Assembly (NCBI GenBank): GCA_903869365.1
Contig: CAIPYV010000062.1
Location: forward strand, 1 to 64,000
DNA: 64,000 bases
Direction: 5' to 3'
Source: an uncultured Chlorobiaceae bacterium
GTDB lineage: Bacteria; Bacteroidota; Chlorobiia; Chlorobiales; Chlorobiaceae
A program made the position numbers and the translations under genes. Each line of letters opens with the position of its first letter. Within the stretch, counting starts at the first letter, position 1. Below the pieces are notes generated by a model. That model worked only from the letters and a program-made list of their open reading frames with translations, made no database searches and had not been told where the DNA came from. Below are positions 47,997 through 57,972 of the stretch, piece by piece.

Positions 47997-49190
47997 ATGA
48001 TGCAAAACGATGTTGTTGTTGTCGGCGGTGGTATTAGCGGCCTCAGCCTTGCTTTTTATTGTGTGCAGGCTGGCATGAAAACCACAATACTTGAAAAAAA
48101 CGATACTATCGGCGGCTCCTTTGCATCTCCTCCCTACAGTGCAAACGGCAAAAAATTCTGGCTGGAAATGGGAGCGCATACCTGTTACAGTTCATATCAG
48201 AATCTCCTGGAGATCATCGAGACAATCGGTATAAAGGATACCATTATCCCTCGTGCCAAAGTGCCTTTCACCCTGTTTATGAATGGGAAAATCAAATCTA
48301 TTGTTTCTCAACTCAACATTCTCGAACTGCTTGTTTCTGTTCCGAACCTTTTCAAGCTTAAAAAAGAGGGGCTGAGCGTCAAGTCCTATTACTCGAAAAT
48401 TGTAGGAGAACGGAACTACCGAGAGGTAGTTGGCCATTTTTTCAACGCAGTCCCTTCACAGGTGACCGATGATTTTCCTGCTGAGATGATGTTTAAAAGC
48501 AGGGAAAAAAGAAAGGATGTACTGAAGAACTATACCTTCAAAAATGGCTTGCAGAGCGTTGCACGGGCTATTTCTGCAAGGAGCGGTCTGAACGTTTTTA
48601 CGAACCAGGATGTGGGTTCAGTTCGCTATGTCGATGGCTTGTATGAGATAAGAACTGCAGATGGTGGAGAGTATTCAGCAAAAACCCTCGTTTTGGCGAC
48701 TCCATCAATGGTTTCCTCAAAGCTCCTGCAGGAGATCAATCCCGATATGGCAAACCATCTCGCTCGTCTTAAGGCGGCGGATGTCGATTCACTTGGAGTC
48801 ATTGTTCGCAAGGAGAATATTTCAATGAAACCGGTTGCTGCACTTATTGCACCAAACGATGTGTTCTTTTCGGTGGTCTCCCGTGATACGGTACCCGACG
48901 ACAACTATCGTGGCTTTGTTTTCCATTTCAAACCCGGTCTTGACGACAAAACGAAACGAAGCCGTATAACCGAGGTGCTTGGAATCGGCATGTCGAAAAT
49001 AGAGCATACGGTTTCTAAGCTCAATACAGTACCTACGCTCCAGGTTGGTCATCATCAGTGGCTGGAAAAAACCAATACGTTGTTGAAGAAGGAAAAGAAT
49101 CTGCTGCTGACCGGCAACTATTTTGGCGGTATGGCTATTGAGGATTGCGTCAGCCGCTCACGAAGTGAATTTAATCGGCTGCGGGGATAG
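47997..49190 (+). CDS. FAD-dependent protoporphyrinogen-oxidase-like (HemY-type) enzyme
   Basis: The ~397-residue flavoprotein has the dinucleotide-binding VVVVGGGISGLSLAFYCVQA at the N-terminus, ILEKNDTIGGSF (second FAD strand) and the C-terminal FAD motif LLTGNYFGGMAIEDCVSR (about 369). The overall layout matches HemY/PPOX-like amine oxidases. A porphyrinogen oxidase would supply protoporphyrin to the bch pathway, and in strictly anaerobic green sulfur bacteria the electron acceptor would not be oxygen. The start is one of two adjacent ATGs at 47997/48000. The following MscS gene starts 54 bases later. Confidence 0.8.
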   Translation: MMQNDVVVVGGGISGLSLAFYCVQAGMKTTILEKNDTIGGSFASPPYSANGKKFWLEMGAHTCYSSYQNLLEIIETIGIKDTIIPRAKVPFTLFMNGKIKSIVSQLNILELLVSVPNLFKLKKEGLSVKSYYSKIVGERNYREVVGHFFNAVPSQVTDDFPAEMMFKSREKRKDVLKNYTFKNGLQSVARAISARSGLNVFTNQDVGSVRYVDGLYEIRTADGGEYSAKTLVLATPSMVSSKLLQEINPDMANHLARLKAADVDSLGVIVRKENISMKPVAALIAPNDVFFSVVSRDTVPDDNYRGFVFHFKPGLDDKTKRSRITEVLGIGMSKIEHTVSKLNTVPTLQVGHHQWLEKTNTLLKKEKNLLLTGNYFGGMAIEDCVSRSRSEFNRLRG

Positions 49191-49244
49191 GAAATCAGAA
49201 ATCTTGGTCAATACTATCCATGGCCAGTTTATAGCGGAACGCGA

Positions 49245-50321
49245 ATGGAAAGTTTTCTTTCATTGTGGAGTTTCCCTCAGGGTACTTACCTGATACCGGC
49301 AATTATTGTTCTCTCTGCCATTCTTTTTTTTGTGGCGGCAAATTCACTGTTTAAGGTAGTAATAAGGGTTATCCGTACCACAATCAAAGAAACTGGCGTC
49401 TGCTATGAACTTATGGTTTGGCCGTTCAGGCTGCTGGTTTCCATCATCGTTCTAACCCTTCTGCTTCATTATGTACCGGTTATTCCAGAGGTAAAAGAGT
49501 TTCTTAAACATACACTCCTTATCAGTGCAATTATAGGGATCGTATGGTTCATGATGCGGCTGTTTCTGTTGTTTGAACAGTTTATTTTACAGCACTATTC
49601 ACCGAAAGTCAGGGAAAACGAGGCGGCAAGGAAAATTGCCACCCATGTCAGTCTAGTCCGCAAGATCCTCAACATGATCCTTGTTATCATTGCGGTCTCG
49701 GGTGTTTTGATGACCTTTGATACTGTTCGTCAGGTAGGGTTGAGTATTCTTGCTTCGGCAGGCATTGCCGGTGTTATACTTGGTTTTGCAGCCCAGAAAA
49801 GTCTTACAACTCTTATAGCGGGTATCCAGATTGCTATAACTCAGCCGATCAGTATTGATGATGTTGTTGTCGTTGAGAATGAGACGGGAAGAATTGAGGA
49901 AATTACTCTGACCTACGTTGTTGTTCAACTCTGGGATAAGCGTCGATTGATTGTACCCATAACCTGGTTTATTGACCGTCCCTTCCAGAATTGGACCCGT
50001 ATCTCTGCAGAGCTTCTTGGTACGGTGTTTCTGTACATGGATTATACAATTCAACCCGATACGCTTCGCCATGAGCTTGAGCGGATAGTCTCTTCAACAC
50101 CGCTATGGGACAGGAAGGTTGTAAAGATGCATGTGACCAATACCAGTGAGAAATCGGTAGAAATGCGTGCGCTTGTCAGTGCGGCGAACTCCTCGGAACT
50201 CTGGGAGTTGCGTTGTCTGGTGCGTGAGCAGTTGATTGAGTTCATAAGGAACAATTATCCCGGATGGATGCCGAAAGTTACCATGGAAATGGAACAGATC
50301 AGAGTCGCTGATAAAGTATAA
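49245..50321 (+). CDS. MscS-family mechanosensitive ion channel
   Basis: The 358-residue protein has several N-terminal membrane helices (about 17-38, 60-80, 85-110, 140-165). The pore helix and cytoplasmic beta domain follow (ILASAGIAGVILGFAAQKSL, then AITQPISIDDVVVVENETGR). A C-terminal alpha/beta region ends in KVTMEMEQIRV. It releases solutes on hypo-osmotic shock. The next gene on the strand is a PPIase 138 bases away. Confidence 0.92.
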   Translation: MESFLSLWSFPQGTYLIPAIIVLSAILFFVAANSLFKVVIRVIRTTIKETGVCYELMVWPFRLLVSIIVLTLLLHYVPVIPEVKEFLKHTLLISAIIGIVWFMMRLFLLFEQFILQHYSPKVRENEAARKIATHVSLVRKILNMILVIIAVSGVLMTFDTVRQVGLSILASAGIAGVILGFAAQKSLTTLIAGIQIAITQPISIDDVVVVENETGRIEEITLTYVVVQLWDKRRLIVPITWFIDRPFQNWTRISAELLGTVFLYMDYTIQPDTLRHELERIVSSTPLWDRKVVKMHVTNTSEKSVEMRALVSAANSSELWELRCLVREQLIEFIRNNYPGWMPKVTMEMEQIRVADKV

Positions 50322-50459
50322 AAAAATGTGTTTTTTCTTGTTTTTTCCATAGCTTCGCTGCTTATTCTGATTATTACCGGTTCCTGTTGATGGCGGGAGT
50401 CTATAGTGATCAGGGTTGTAGTATGTAATAGTTTTGATCAGAAAAACAGGGAGGCAAGC

Positions 50460-50888
50460 ATGGCTCAAGCCAAAAAAGGGGATACAGTAAAAGTTCATTA
50501 TACCGGAACGCTTGACGATGGTACAGTATTCGATACATCGGCTGACCGTGAGCCGTTGGAGTTTACGATAGGGGACGGGCAGGTTATACCGGGGTTTGAT
50601 GTTGCCGTACTTGATATGGCCCTTGGTGAAATCAAGGTTTCCGTTATTCCAGCCGAAGAGGCTTATGGTATTCATAGCGCAGAGTTGGTAACAGACGTAG
50701 ACAGGGAGCGGTTTCCTGCTGATATGGAACTTGAAATCGGTCAACAGCTTCAGGTGGGTCTTGCCGATGACCAGCAGGCTATTGTGATGGTTGTCGATAT
50801 GAGTGATACAGCAGTAACGCTTGATGCCAATCATCCGCTTGCCGGCCAGGATCTGACGTTCGAGATTGAGCTTGTCGAGATTCTCTGA
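50460..50888 (+). CDS. FKBP-type peptidyl-prolyl isomerase, SlyD-like
   Basis: The ATG at 50460 follows GGGAGG, giving 142 residues. [20 protein letters not shown] and [20 protein letters not shown] mark the FKBP fold, and the inserted IF domain (about 70-125, [19 protein letters not shown]) marks the SlyD branch. The His/Cys-rich metal tail of E. coli SlyD is absent. It lies next to the hydrogenase genes (convergent). SlyD helps insert nickel in hydrogenases elsewhere, though the missing tail weakens that link. Confidence 0.92.
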   Translation: MAQAKKGDTVKVHYTGTLDDGTVFDTSADREPLEFTIGDGQVIPGFDVAVLDMALGEIKVSVIPAEEAYGIHSAELVTDVDRERFPADMELEIGQQLQVGLADDQQAIVMVVDMSDTAVTLDANHPLAGQDLTFEIELVEIL

Positions 50889-50896
50889 GTTGAGAG

Positions 50897-50926
50897 GCAG
50901 GAAAGCACTCCCGCTTTCCTGCTTTT
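50897..50926. terminator. Hairpin between the slyD-like gene and hydA
   Basis: GCAGGAAAGC (50897-50906) and GCTTTCCTGC (50913-50922) are perfect complements with a six-base loop, followed by four T residues on the plus strand. It lies 9 bases after the PPIase stop and 17 bases past the hydA stop. Confidence 0.85.
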
Positions 50927-50938
50927 ATCCCGTTTTCC

Positions 50939-52213
50939 TCAGTGCACCGAGCATGAAATACAGGGGTCGTAGGATCTCACCAGCATTTCGCAGAGCTTTT
51001 CGATCTCCCTGTCGTTTTTCCCTTCCTTTAAAGCTTGTTCAGCCAGCTCCCGTAGATCATCATGGATGTTAGCGTTATTCTGTGTTGTCGGAATGATACA
51101 GTCCGCATGAACCACTTTTCCCTCAGCATTGGTTTCCAGATGATGATAGAGAATTCCTCGTGGTGCTTCAACTGCGCCGGTTGCTGAACCGGCTTTCGGG
51201 GTGTAAGGGCGTTTTATCTCGCCGATCTCCATGTCAAGCAGGGTATTGATCAGCTCTTCGGCATCCTCAAGAATATGAACACACTCAATAAGCTGGGCAA
51301 TGTTGTTCATGAACGGGTTGTGACAGACCGGCTGGAGGCCGAAGCTTGCAGCCGCCTCTTTCGCTTTCGGATGAAGCAGCTGATAGTTGTTGTTGAATCG
51401 TGCCAATGCACCGGCAACTGATGATGCACGGCTTAGTCTGGTGTATTTTGAGGTGGAATAATCCCTGGTGTACTCGTTGGTCATGGCGAGATACTCATTC
51501 TCATCACGGTTAACACCGTCTGTCGAGACGAGGCGACCGCCGATTGATGGATAGCTCGATCCATTAGAGAGAGAGATAAATTCAGTTTCTCGTTTAAAAT
51601 CAGGAATGGCAATTGTCCGGAAAAAAGAATATGCCGTCTCAAGTGCCGGTTTCCTCTCCCGGATCATGTCGCGAAGTTTTATGAGTTGCTGTTGGTCGGG
51701 TGCCTTGCTGAGCCCTCCGACCACAAGACTGACAGGGTGGGTGCAGCGTCCAGTTGTGACTGTGCTGATCTCGTTGCCGAGTTCCTTGAGCAGCAGTCCC
51801 GCCTTGATAACATCAGGGTGGGAGTTGATGAGAGGCAGGATGCTTGCTGCAGCGGCAAAATCCGGAGCAATAAGAAAAAAGAGATGAAGTGCATGGCTTT
51901 GAAGGGTTTCGCCGTGCATGGCAAGGAGCCTTATTTTTTCTGCGGCATCAGGGGGATCAATGTTCATTGCCCTTTCCAGTGCTCTGATACTGGCAAGGGC
52001 GTGACTGATGGAGCAGATTCCACAGATTCTCGATGTTAAAAAAGGAACTCTCTCGGCACTCATACCTTTCACCATCACCTCAAAAAACCTCGGTGTTTCA
52101 ACAACAGCCCATCGGGCATCCAGCAGCTTGCCATTCTTGACGGTGATGGTGATGTCTGCGTGCCCTTCAACTCTCGGCAAGTGATGGATAGCTATGGTAA
52201 AGTCACGCTTCAT
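50939..52213 (-). CDS. hydA: Group 3b [NiFe] hydrogenase (sulfhydrogenase) large subunit
   Basis: HydA carries the NiFe active site. The 424-residue protein has [11 protein letters not shown] near the N-terminus, the L1 motif [16 protein letters not shown] (about 62) and the L2 motif [10 protein letters not shown] at the extreme C-terminus. It ends directly at that His: the usual C-terminal extension removed by a maturation endopeptidase is missing. Overlap with hydD is 11 bases. With HydB, HydG and HydD it would form a soluble NAD(P)-linked, possibly sulfur-reducing enzyme. Confidence 0.95.
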   Translation of the reverse strand: MKRDFTIAIHHLPRVEGHADITITVKNGKLLDARWAVVETPRFFEVMVKGMSAERVPFLTSRICGICSISHALASIRALERAMNIDPPDAAEKIRLLAMHGETLQSHALHLFFLIAPDFAAAASILPLINSHPDVIKAGLLLKELGNEISTVTTGRCTHPVSLVVGGLSKAPDQQQLIKLRDMIRERKPALETAYSFFRTIAIPDFKRETEFISLSNGSSYPSIGGRLVSTDGVNRDENEYLAMTNEYTRDYSTSKYTRLSRASSVAGALARFNNNYQLLHPKAKEAAASFGLQPVCHNPFMNNIAQLIECVHILEDAEELINTLLDMEIGEIKRPYTPKAGSATGAVEAPRGILYHHLETNAEGKVVHADCIIPTTQNNANIHDDLRELAEQALKEGKNDREIEKLCEMLVRSYDPCISCSVH

Positions 52214-52967
52214 AATTGGTGAATCCTTCGAATGCGTTATAAAAAGCCATTTTTTCTCGCAGGTCGTCCTGGCTGAGCCCTCTCTCTGTTACCAGTGCAA
52301 GGAAGGCCGCCATATTGATCTCCTCTGCCGGGCCGCGGCATCCAAGACAGGGAGTTTTTCCTGTTGTGCATACCGAATTGCACCCGGCACGGGTGATCGG
52401 GCCAAGACAGATTTCGCCAAGCTCAAACAGGCAGGTGTTGATCTGAGCCTTGCATTCAACGCATACAGGATATTTCGGGAGGAATACCAGCGAGCCGGTA
52501 ACCAGGCTTACCACAATGCGCTCCACCTCTTCTTTGTTGACAGGACAACCAGGAATGAAGAGGTCAACCTTGACAATCTCGCTGATCTTTCTTATCGGGC
52601 TGGTTTCAATCAACATGCACGGATAGACTTCAGTTACCGATTCCTTGAGTGGAAATTTGTTTTTCAGGCTGTTGACGCCACCAAAACATGCGCAGGTCCC
52701 GAATGCCACAAGGGTTGTTGCCTGACGTCGTATTGCCTCAAGCCGCTCCACCTCATCTTGCCGGCTGACGCTTCCCTCTATAAGTGCAATATCGTAATCG
52801 TTGTGCTGTTCAGAAGATATCTCCCTGAAATTTCTGATATCGAGCAGCTCAAAAAAGTCCGTAAGGCTTGATTCCCTGTTGGCAAGCTGCAATTGACATC
52901 CTTCGCAGCAGGTAAAGTCGAAAGACGCGATTTTCAGCTTGTTAAAACTAAAACCTTGGTACTTCAT
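52203..52967 (-). CDS. hydD: Group 3b [NiFe] hydrogenase small subunit
   Basis: The small subunit holds the iron-sulfur relay next to the NiFe centre. The 254 residues include [16 protein letters not shown] (about 17, proximal cluster), [13 protein letters not shown] (about 91), [13 protein letters not shown] and a Cys-rich C-terminus ([18 protein letters not shown]). No twin-arginine signal is present, so the enzyme is cytoplasmic. It starts 10 bases after hydG and overlaps hydA. Confidence 0.94.
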   Translation of the reverse strand: MKYQGFSFNKLKIASFDFTCCEGCQLQLANRESSLTDFFELLDIRNFREISSEQHNDYDIALIEGSVSRQDEVERLEAIRRQATTLVAFGTCACFGGVNSLKNKFPLKESVTEVYPCMLIETSPIRKISEIVKVDLFIPGCPVNKEEVERIVVSLVTGSLVFLPKYPVCVECKAQINTCLFELGEICLGPITRAGCNSVCTTGKTPCLGCRGPAEEINMAAFLALVTERGLSQDDLREKMAFYNAFEGFTNYEA

Positions 52968-52977
52968 ACTGATTAAT

Positions 52978-53895
52978 CTATATGGCTTCCTTGAGATTCA
53001 TGACCGACCAGTAATCGAAGACCGGGCCGGTAACACAGGTAAAGGTTGATCCAACCATGCAGCGGCAGCATTTTCCCATCCCGCAGTGCATCCTTCGCTC
53101 CAGAGAGACGAACATACGATTCATGGGAATCCCGATCTTGTCCAGATAGCGGCAGACAAATTTAAACATGACCGGTGGTCCGCAGACAACAGCATAGGTA
53201 TTTTCAGGATCAATGGAAATATCAGTGAAGAGATCGGTGATTATTCCGCTTTTTCCTTTCCACTCTGCAGAAGGGTGTTCGACAATAGTATGCAGAGTGA
53301 TATGGTTGATCAACTCCCATTCGTCGAATTGATAGGCGAAAAGCAACTGCGAAGGCTCTTTTACACCGTAAAGCACATGAACGTTCAGGAACCTCTGCCG
53401 ATGCTCGTTAATCCAGTATAGCGGAGCGCGCAGCGGAGCAAAGCCGAGACCTCCCGCAATAAGAAGAATATTGTTTCCTGACATTTCATCCATGGGAAAT
53501 GCTGATCCGAATGGCCCTCTAATGGCAACATGCGCTCCCTCACCCACATTGAAAAGTGCGGAAGTGACATGACCCGCTTTTCGGATACAGAGTTCCAGAA
53601 ACTCATGGTTGCTGTTTGAGCTTGAAATTGAGATCGGAACCTCCCCGTAACCTGGAAGTTCAAGCATGAGAAACTGACCGGGCTTGAACCTGAAAATATC
53701 CCGTGCCCGATTGTCGAGAATGCGGAGCTGAAAAAGTTTTTCCTGTTCCGTGAGACGGACAATATTGGTGATAGTACATTTATACCCCGTGTCGGTTTTC
53801 ATGATCTCCGAACGGCGATTGAAATCAGGAATTGATGAGGTAAAATCTTCCCGGTTTATCTCCTGCCGGCGGATGACGAAACGTTTGTCAGGCAT
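52978..53895 (-). CDS. hydG: Group 3b hydrogenase gamma subunit (FAD/NAD(P)-binding diaphorase)
   Basis: The 305-residue flavoprotein has the FAD motif VPISISSS (about 115), [18 protein letters not shown] (NAD(P) region, about 148) and a C-terminal [2Fe-2S] site in [19 protein letters not shown] (about 273). It links the hydrogenase to NAD(P)H. In group 3b operons it normally follows hydB directly; here hydB is separated by about 1.3 kb carrying an opposite-strand gene. An ATG at 53895 gives a ~30-residue N-terminal extension, and the ATG at 53802 is a possible alternative. Confidence 0.93.
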   Translation of the reverse strand: MPDKRFVIRRQEINREDFTSSIPDFNRRSEIMKTDTGYKCTITNIVRLTEQEKLFQLRILDNRARDIFRFKPGQFLMLELPGYGEVPISISSSNSNHEFLELCIRKAGHVTSALFNVGEGAHVAIRGPFGSAFPMDEMSGNNILLIAGGLGFAPLRAPLYWINEHRQRFLNVHVLYGVKEPSQLLFAYQFDEWELINHITLHTIVEHPSAEWKGKSGIITDLFTDISIDPENTYAVVCGPPVMFKFVCRYLDKIGIPMNRMFVSLERRMHCGMGKCCRCMVGSTFTCVTGPVFDYWSVMNLKEAI

Positions 53896-54478
53896 AACTC
53901 TTTCTCCATTCTGAATCTGTTATGATTATGCTCTTCTTCTTGTAATAATTATACGGATGATTATACGGCAACTCTATTTATTCAAATGGGATGTATAAAA
54001 AAAATTAATTATCAAAACGTTATCTCTGTGCGCTATATTAAAAGTATTTTATCTCATAAATAACGGAAATGAGCTGATATATTTTATAGTAAAAAAAATC
54101 GAAAAACATAGTACACAGCAATACATAGAGTTGCTTATATGTAGGTTGGGGTGATTTCAGAACCCCAAAAAAACTAAAGCTCTCTTGAAAGGATAACTCT
54201 TTTCAGCCTGCAGGTAAAGTTTGCCTTCTTTAAAAGAAACTTCTTATAAAAATATTATTGTTCCCTACTCCTCCAAGAGCCGGAAAAGATTCCGTTGTTA
54301 CTTCAAGGCAAGATCAAATTGATAATTTTAGTGGTTTTTTAAGCATGCCTTCATAATTCTTTAAGGTTCTCTGTAATATCTTTCTTGTAGAAAGAAATAT
54401 TTCAAGAAAGACCGAAATCACAACATTAATCAAAATATTACTGCTATGAAGCCTCAACGAGAAGCAAAAAATCAATCT
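53896..54478. other. AT-rich spacer inside the hydrogenase gene set
   Basis: No gene is supported; all frames are rich in stops. It contains the direct repeat ATTATACGG in the segment about 53948-53972. It also holds a hairpin TTGGGGT (54146-54152)/ACCCCAA (54162-54168) without a following T-tract, and CTTTCTTG/CAAGAAAG around 54385-54415. The base composition differs from the flanking hyd genes, consistent with DNA that arrived with the following gene. It must also hold a promoter for hydG if hydB read-through is insufficient. Confidence 0.55.
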
Positions 54479-55162
54479 ATGAAGCACAATCACAATGTAT
54501 TGTATGGATTACTGATACTTGTACTATCACTGATGACTTCTCTGTCTAATATCCAAGCCGAAAAAGTTGAAGATATAGAAAGAAACACTCATAAAACTGT
54601 AACCATTGGCAGCCAGGTTTGGATGCAGGAAAACCTTAATGTCACCAAATACCGAAATGGAGATCTTATCCGCCAGGCAAAAACAAATGAAGAGTGGAAT
54701 GATGCTGGCGCTAATGGAGAGGGAGTCTGGTGTTATTATAATAATGATCCGGTTCATGGAATAAAATATGGTAAATTGTACAACTGGTATGCTGTTCATG
54801 ATCCCCGCGGTCTTGCTCCGTTAGGCTGGCATATCCCGACCGATAAAGAATGGACAACAGTAATAAATACGTTGGGTGGAGAAACAATTGCTGGTGGAAA
54901 AATGAAATTCAACGGAGTATCACAATGGCAAAGTCCAAATGTTGGAGGGGATAATAGCAGTAATTTTGGCGCGGTGCCAAGTGGCATGAGAGGAATAGAT
55001 GGAAATTTCAACTTTATAGGAGAAAGTGCCTATTTCTGGTCCAATTCGGAATACTCAATCACAACCGCATGGTACAGAGTGATAAACCATCACTTGCCAA
55101 CTGTTGTCCACAGCAGTGAAGAAAAAGTAGATGGCTTATCTGTTCGTTGTATCGCAGATTAA
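54479..55162 (+). CDS. Secreted FISUMP-domain protein inserted between hydB and hydG
   Basis: The ATG at 54479 begins a clear signal peptide (MKHNHNVLYGLLILVLSLM, cleavage near NIQA/E), and the frame opens at 54446. The mature ~200 residues show the Fibrobacter succinogenes major paralogous (FISUMP) domain: TVTIGSQVWMQENLNVTKYR, YGKLYNWYAVHDPRGLAPLG, WHIPTDKEW, FSAVPSG-like NFGAVPSGMRG and the ending GLSVRCIAD. FISUMP proteins are exported and of unknown function. The gene converges on hydB with a seven-base gap and opposes the hyd operon, a strong sign of insertion. Confidence 0.9.
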   Translation: MKHNHNVLYGLLILVLSLMTSLSNIQAEKVEDIERNTHKTVTIGSQVWMQENLNVTKYRNGDLIRQAKTNEEWNDAGANGEGVWCYYNNDPVHGIKYGKLYNWYAVHDPRGLAPLGWHIPTDKEWTTVINTLGGETIAGGKMKFNGVSQWQSPNVGGDNSSNFGAVPSGMRGIDGNFNFIGESAYFWSNSEYSITTAWYRVINHHLPTVVHSSEEKVDGLSVRCIAD

Positions 55163-55169
55163 CAATAAA

Positions 55170-56273
55170 TCACGGGTTAAGTTGCAGCAGCTGTTTGCGC
55201 CAAAGAGCGCTTCCATTTGCTGCAACCAGACCTCTCCCACCATCCATTCGCAGATCGTTAATCACATCTTTTGGATTTATCCCGGAAAGGCATGCCCTTC
55301 CGCATCGGTTGCAGCCCACACAGATCTGCTGGTTGGCATTTTCGGCAAATCCTCTGTGCTGATGGTAATAACGGTACTTAAGGCGGTCGCCGTTTTTTGG
55401 ACGGAAATTGTGTCCTCCGGCAACTTCAGCAAAATCAACAAGGTTGCACGAGTAAAGTCTTTTCTGGCGGACAGCGCTTTTCAGATTTGTTTCAAACGAC
55501 TCCTCAACTGAGTAACAGTAGCATGTTGGACAAACCATTGCGCAGCTCCCGCAGTTAAGGCATTTGTTGCCCCATTTTTCCCAGACGGGTGAGTCAAATT
55601 CAATATCAAGAATGCTCGGAAGACCGGTGACGTCAATTTCAGCAACAAAACTGTTTGAGATAAGTTTTCGCCGTTCAACGAGTTTCCAGTTGTCTTCGTC
55701 AAGGGGATCTCGGGTATCAAACTCCTTGAGAAAATTGAAAGCTTTCGATGAGTTGATCGAGAGGTAGTACTCTTCGCCGATATCAGAACAGAAAAGATTG
55801 AACCCGGTTGAGACGATATGATGGTTCATGGACTTGCAGAAACAGTCGGGCAGCGGGAGATGATCCATGCCTACGACAAAGGTGTTCTTGCGTTTTGCGA
55901 GATAATATGGGGAAGGGAAGTGACCGTTGAGCAGAACATCGTCAAGAATGTTCAGTGCGCTGATATCACATGGCCTCAGGCCTATAAGAACAATTGGGCT
56001 TGAATCGTATGATATCTGCTGCTCCCAATCTTCATCGTGAAAGACAAAACGCGACAACTCCTCGCGGAAAGGAAGAAAAAAATGTTTGGCCGATGATGCC
56101 GTCGCGCTGTAGTCGAAAGCAATATCCTCAAGCGATGTTACCGGCAGAAACTGGTAGACTGCATTTCCTTTGCAGTCAGAACCAACCTGGTGCGGCCCGA
56201 AAGAGCTGTTATCCCGCACAAGCGAACCAATAAATCTTTTGAACTCAGCTTTTGTAATGACTTTGTATATCAT
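55170..56273 (-). CDS. hydB: Group 3b hydrogenase beta subunit (4Fe-4S electron-transfer protein)
   Basis: The ATG at 56273 has AAAGGAG upstream and gives 367 residues; the frame extends to 56312. HydB has two ferredoxin-type cysteine sets: [19 protein letters not shown] (about 242) and [20 protein letters not shown] (about 322). [20 protein letters not shown] (about 94) matches the sulfhydrogenase beta/AsrA family. It carries electrons between HydG/HydD and other acceptors. Its partner genes lie 1.3 kb downstream beyond the inserted FISUMP gene. Confidence 0.92.
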   Translation of the reverse strand: MIYKVITKAEFKRFIGSLVRDNSSFGPHQVGSDCKGNAVYQFLPVTSLEDIAFDYSATASSAKHFFLPFREELSRFVFHDEDWEQQISYDSSPIVLIGLRPCDISALNILDDVLLNGHFPSPYYLAKRKNTFVVGMDHLPLPDCFCKSMNHHIVSTGFNLFCSDIGEEYYLSINSSKAFNFLKEFDTRDPLDEDNWKLVERRKLISNSFVAEIDVTGLPSILDIEFDSPVWEKWGNKCLNCGSCAMVCPTCYCYSVEESFETNLKSAVRQKRLYSCNLVDFAEVAGGHNFRPKNGDRLKYRYYHQHRGFAENANQQICVGCNRCGRACLSGINPKDVINDLRMDGGRGLVAANGSALWRKQLLQLNP

Positions 56274-56351
56274 CGCACCACACTCCTTTCCCTGAAAGGT
56301 ACACAAAACCATTATGGAAGAAAAAGGAGTATTTTGTTTATCCGTTTCTTT

Positions 56352-57599
56352 TCATACCCTTTTTTCAAGCACATAAACCTTGTCGTTTTTTCTGACCTTT
56401 GTACACTTGATGGTGACGTTATCACCTTTAACAGCAGTATTGGCAGGCAGATCGTTTGCATAAAAATCCTCAGCAATCACGGTGAAAACTCCTGTTTTAG
56501 CTCCCAGAATAGAGAGCTTGTCGCCGCTTTTGAGACCTCGTGCACAGATAAGGATTTCAGCAACCTCTGCTTTCGGGTAATATTTCTTGACGTCTCCGAT
56601 AAAGATTTTCTTTTCTTCTGCCATTGACCCATACTCCCTTGTCCAGGCTTCAAGAGGTTTTCCGAAATAAAATCCTTCAGAAAATCCACGGTTATAGACA
56701 AGGACAAGCTCTTTTTTAAGTCTATTGGTCAGTGTATTGTACTGTGTCCGGAATCCCGGATCTTGACGATGCCCTTGACAGAAGTCGATAGCTGTGCGAT
56801 AAGCCGCCGTGACGGTATTGACATATTCAGGGCTGCGGCTTCTTCCTTCAATCTTGAAGCCACTGATTCCTGCATCAATGAGAACGTCAAGAAATTCAAT
56901 AGTGCAGAGGTCTTTCGGACTCATTACATAATCATTACCGATCTCAAGCTCCTCGTTCTCCTCCGGATCGGTAATGATATATTGCCGGCGACAGGGCTGA
57001 ACGCACTGCCCGCGGTTTGCCGAACGTCCGAAAACATCCTGCGACATGAAGCATCGCCCCGAAACAGCGACGCACATCGCCCCATGAACAAAGCATTCAA
57101 TGCGCACGTCAAGCCCGTCAGCTTTTATTTTTCCGGTAATATGGCGAACCTGTTCAAGGGAGAGTTCCCGGGCCAGCACAATCATTTTTGCCCCGAGATT
57201 GGCAAAGAACTTGACTGAACTGTAGTTGCTGACCGAAGCCTGTGTTGAAATATGAAACGGCATACCAGCTTTACGGCAGGCTTCAACGACCGCCATGTCC
57301 GAGCATATCACAGCATCGAATCCTGCTTTCTGGGCTGCGGCAACGGTCTGCGTCATTTTTTTCAGTTCACCATCATAGACAATGGTGTTCAGCGCAAGGT
57401 AGCTTTTGGCGTTGAACTCAGTGCAGAGCGATTTCAGGACTGGGAAATCCGCAATGATAAAGTTGCTGCTTCCAGCGCGCATATTATACCCCTCGGCTCC
57501 AAAATAAACGGCATCCGCCCCCGCATTCAGTGCGGTTTGCAAAGAGGTCATATCACCGGCAGGTGCAATCAGTTCAACAAAGTGTTCCTGTATATCCAT
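56352..57599 (-). CDS. Peptidase U32-family protein (TrhP/YegQ-like)
   Basis: The 415-residue protein starts [20 protein letters not shown] and has the U32 signature region [20 protein letters not shown] (about 165) with [13 protein letters not shown]-terminal beta domain starts near residue 330. Members of this family, once called collagenases, are now mostly tied to prephenate-dependent 5-hydroxyuridine formation in tRNA (TrhP) or 23S rRNA hydroxylation (RlhA). The conserved Cys residues could hold an iron-sulfur cluster. The exact role cannot be read. Confidence 0.9.
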   Translation of the reverse strand: MDIQEHFVELIAPAGDMTSLQTALNAGADAVYFGAEGYNMRAGSSNFIIADFPVLKSLCTEFNAKSYLALNTIVYDGELKKMTQTVAAAQKAGFDAVICSDMAVVEACRKAGMPFHISTQASVSNYSSVKFFANLGAKMIVLARELSLEQVRHITGKIKADGLDVRIECFVHGAMCVAVSGRCFMSQDVFGRSANRGQCVQPCRRQYIITDPEENEELEIGNDYVMSPKDLCTIEFLDVLIDAGISGFKIEGRSRSPEYVNTVTAAYRTAIDFCQGHRQDPGFRTQYNTLTNRLKKELVLVYNRGFSEGFYFGKPLEAWTREYGSMAEEKKIFIGDVKKYYPKAEVAEILICARGLKSGDKLSILGAKTGVFTVIAEDFYANDLPANTAVKGDNVTIKCTKVRKNDKVYVLEKRV

Positions 57600-57972
57600 T
57601 AATTAGTATTTCCTTTGGTGAGCTTTTCCTCGTAACTCAACCGTTGCGCCGTTTGGTTCGTGTGTTGTCAATGATCCTGAATCGCATCCTCTCCTCAAAA
57701 GTCGGTTTGCACCAGGAGACAGAGATTTGCCTTTTGAGTATAAGTCACTGCCGGGATGTTTATAAACGCGAAATATAGCAAGTCGTTCCACCGGATTTAC
57801 TCCTCAGTGCTCTAATCATCCATTATTATTCAGTTTTTGCATTAAAATGGCACATTTTTGTACGATAATTGAATAATAGTGGCACATTATAAGGGGGTAT
57901 TAAAAAATCCAGCCGATCAGAAAGATTGTGAAAATGTTTAATCGACATTAATCTTGAGCGAAATCCGAATTT
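57600..57972. other. Divergent intergenic region between the U32 gene and the membrane-protein gene
   Basis: No gene is supported. The left half (about 57610-57780) is less AT-rich and has the inverted repeat CTCAAAAG (57694-57701)/CTTTTGAG (57731-57738). On the minus strand it would form the long leader of the U32 gene. The right half is AT-rich and has two TGGCACATT direct repeats (57848-57856 and 57880-57888), 32 bases apart, upstream of the plus-strand gene. Confidence 0.55.

Noticed and set aside
54146-54168. GGGGT/ACCCC hairpin as a terminator
   Set aside because: Neither strand has a T-tract after the stem.
57700-57760. Cobalamin-riboswitch-like words (ACCAGGAGACAGAG...TTTGCC and TCACTGCCGGGATG)
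   Set aside because: In a real cobalamin riboswitch the CACTG/GGGAAGG elements precede the B12 box; here the order is reversed and the core GCCACTG sequence is not exact.
57603-57791. Minus-strand frame of 62 codons upstream of the U32 gene
   Set aside because: No ribosome site or similarity; the region is better explained as a leader or promoter.
57848-57862. Possible sigma-54 promoter (TGGCAC)
   Set aside because: The -12 element would have to be TTGCA at correct spacing; the sequence reads TTGTAC, and the second copy has none.
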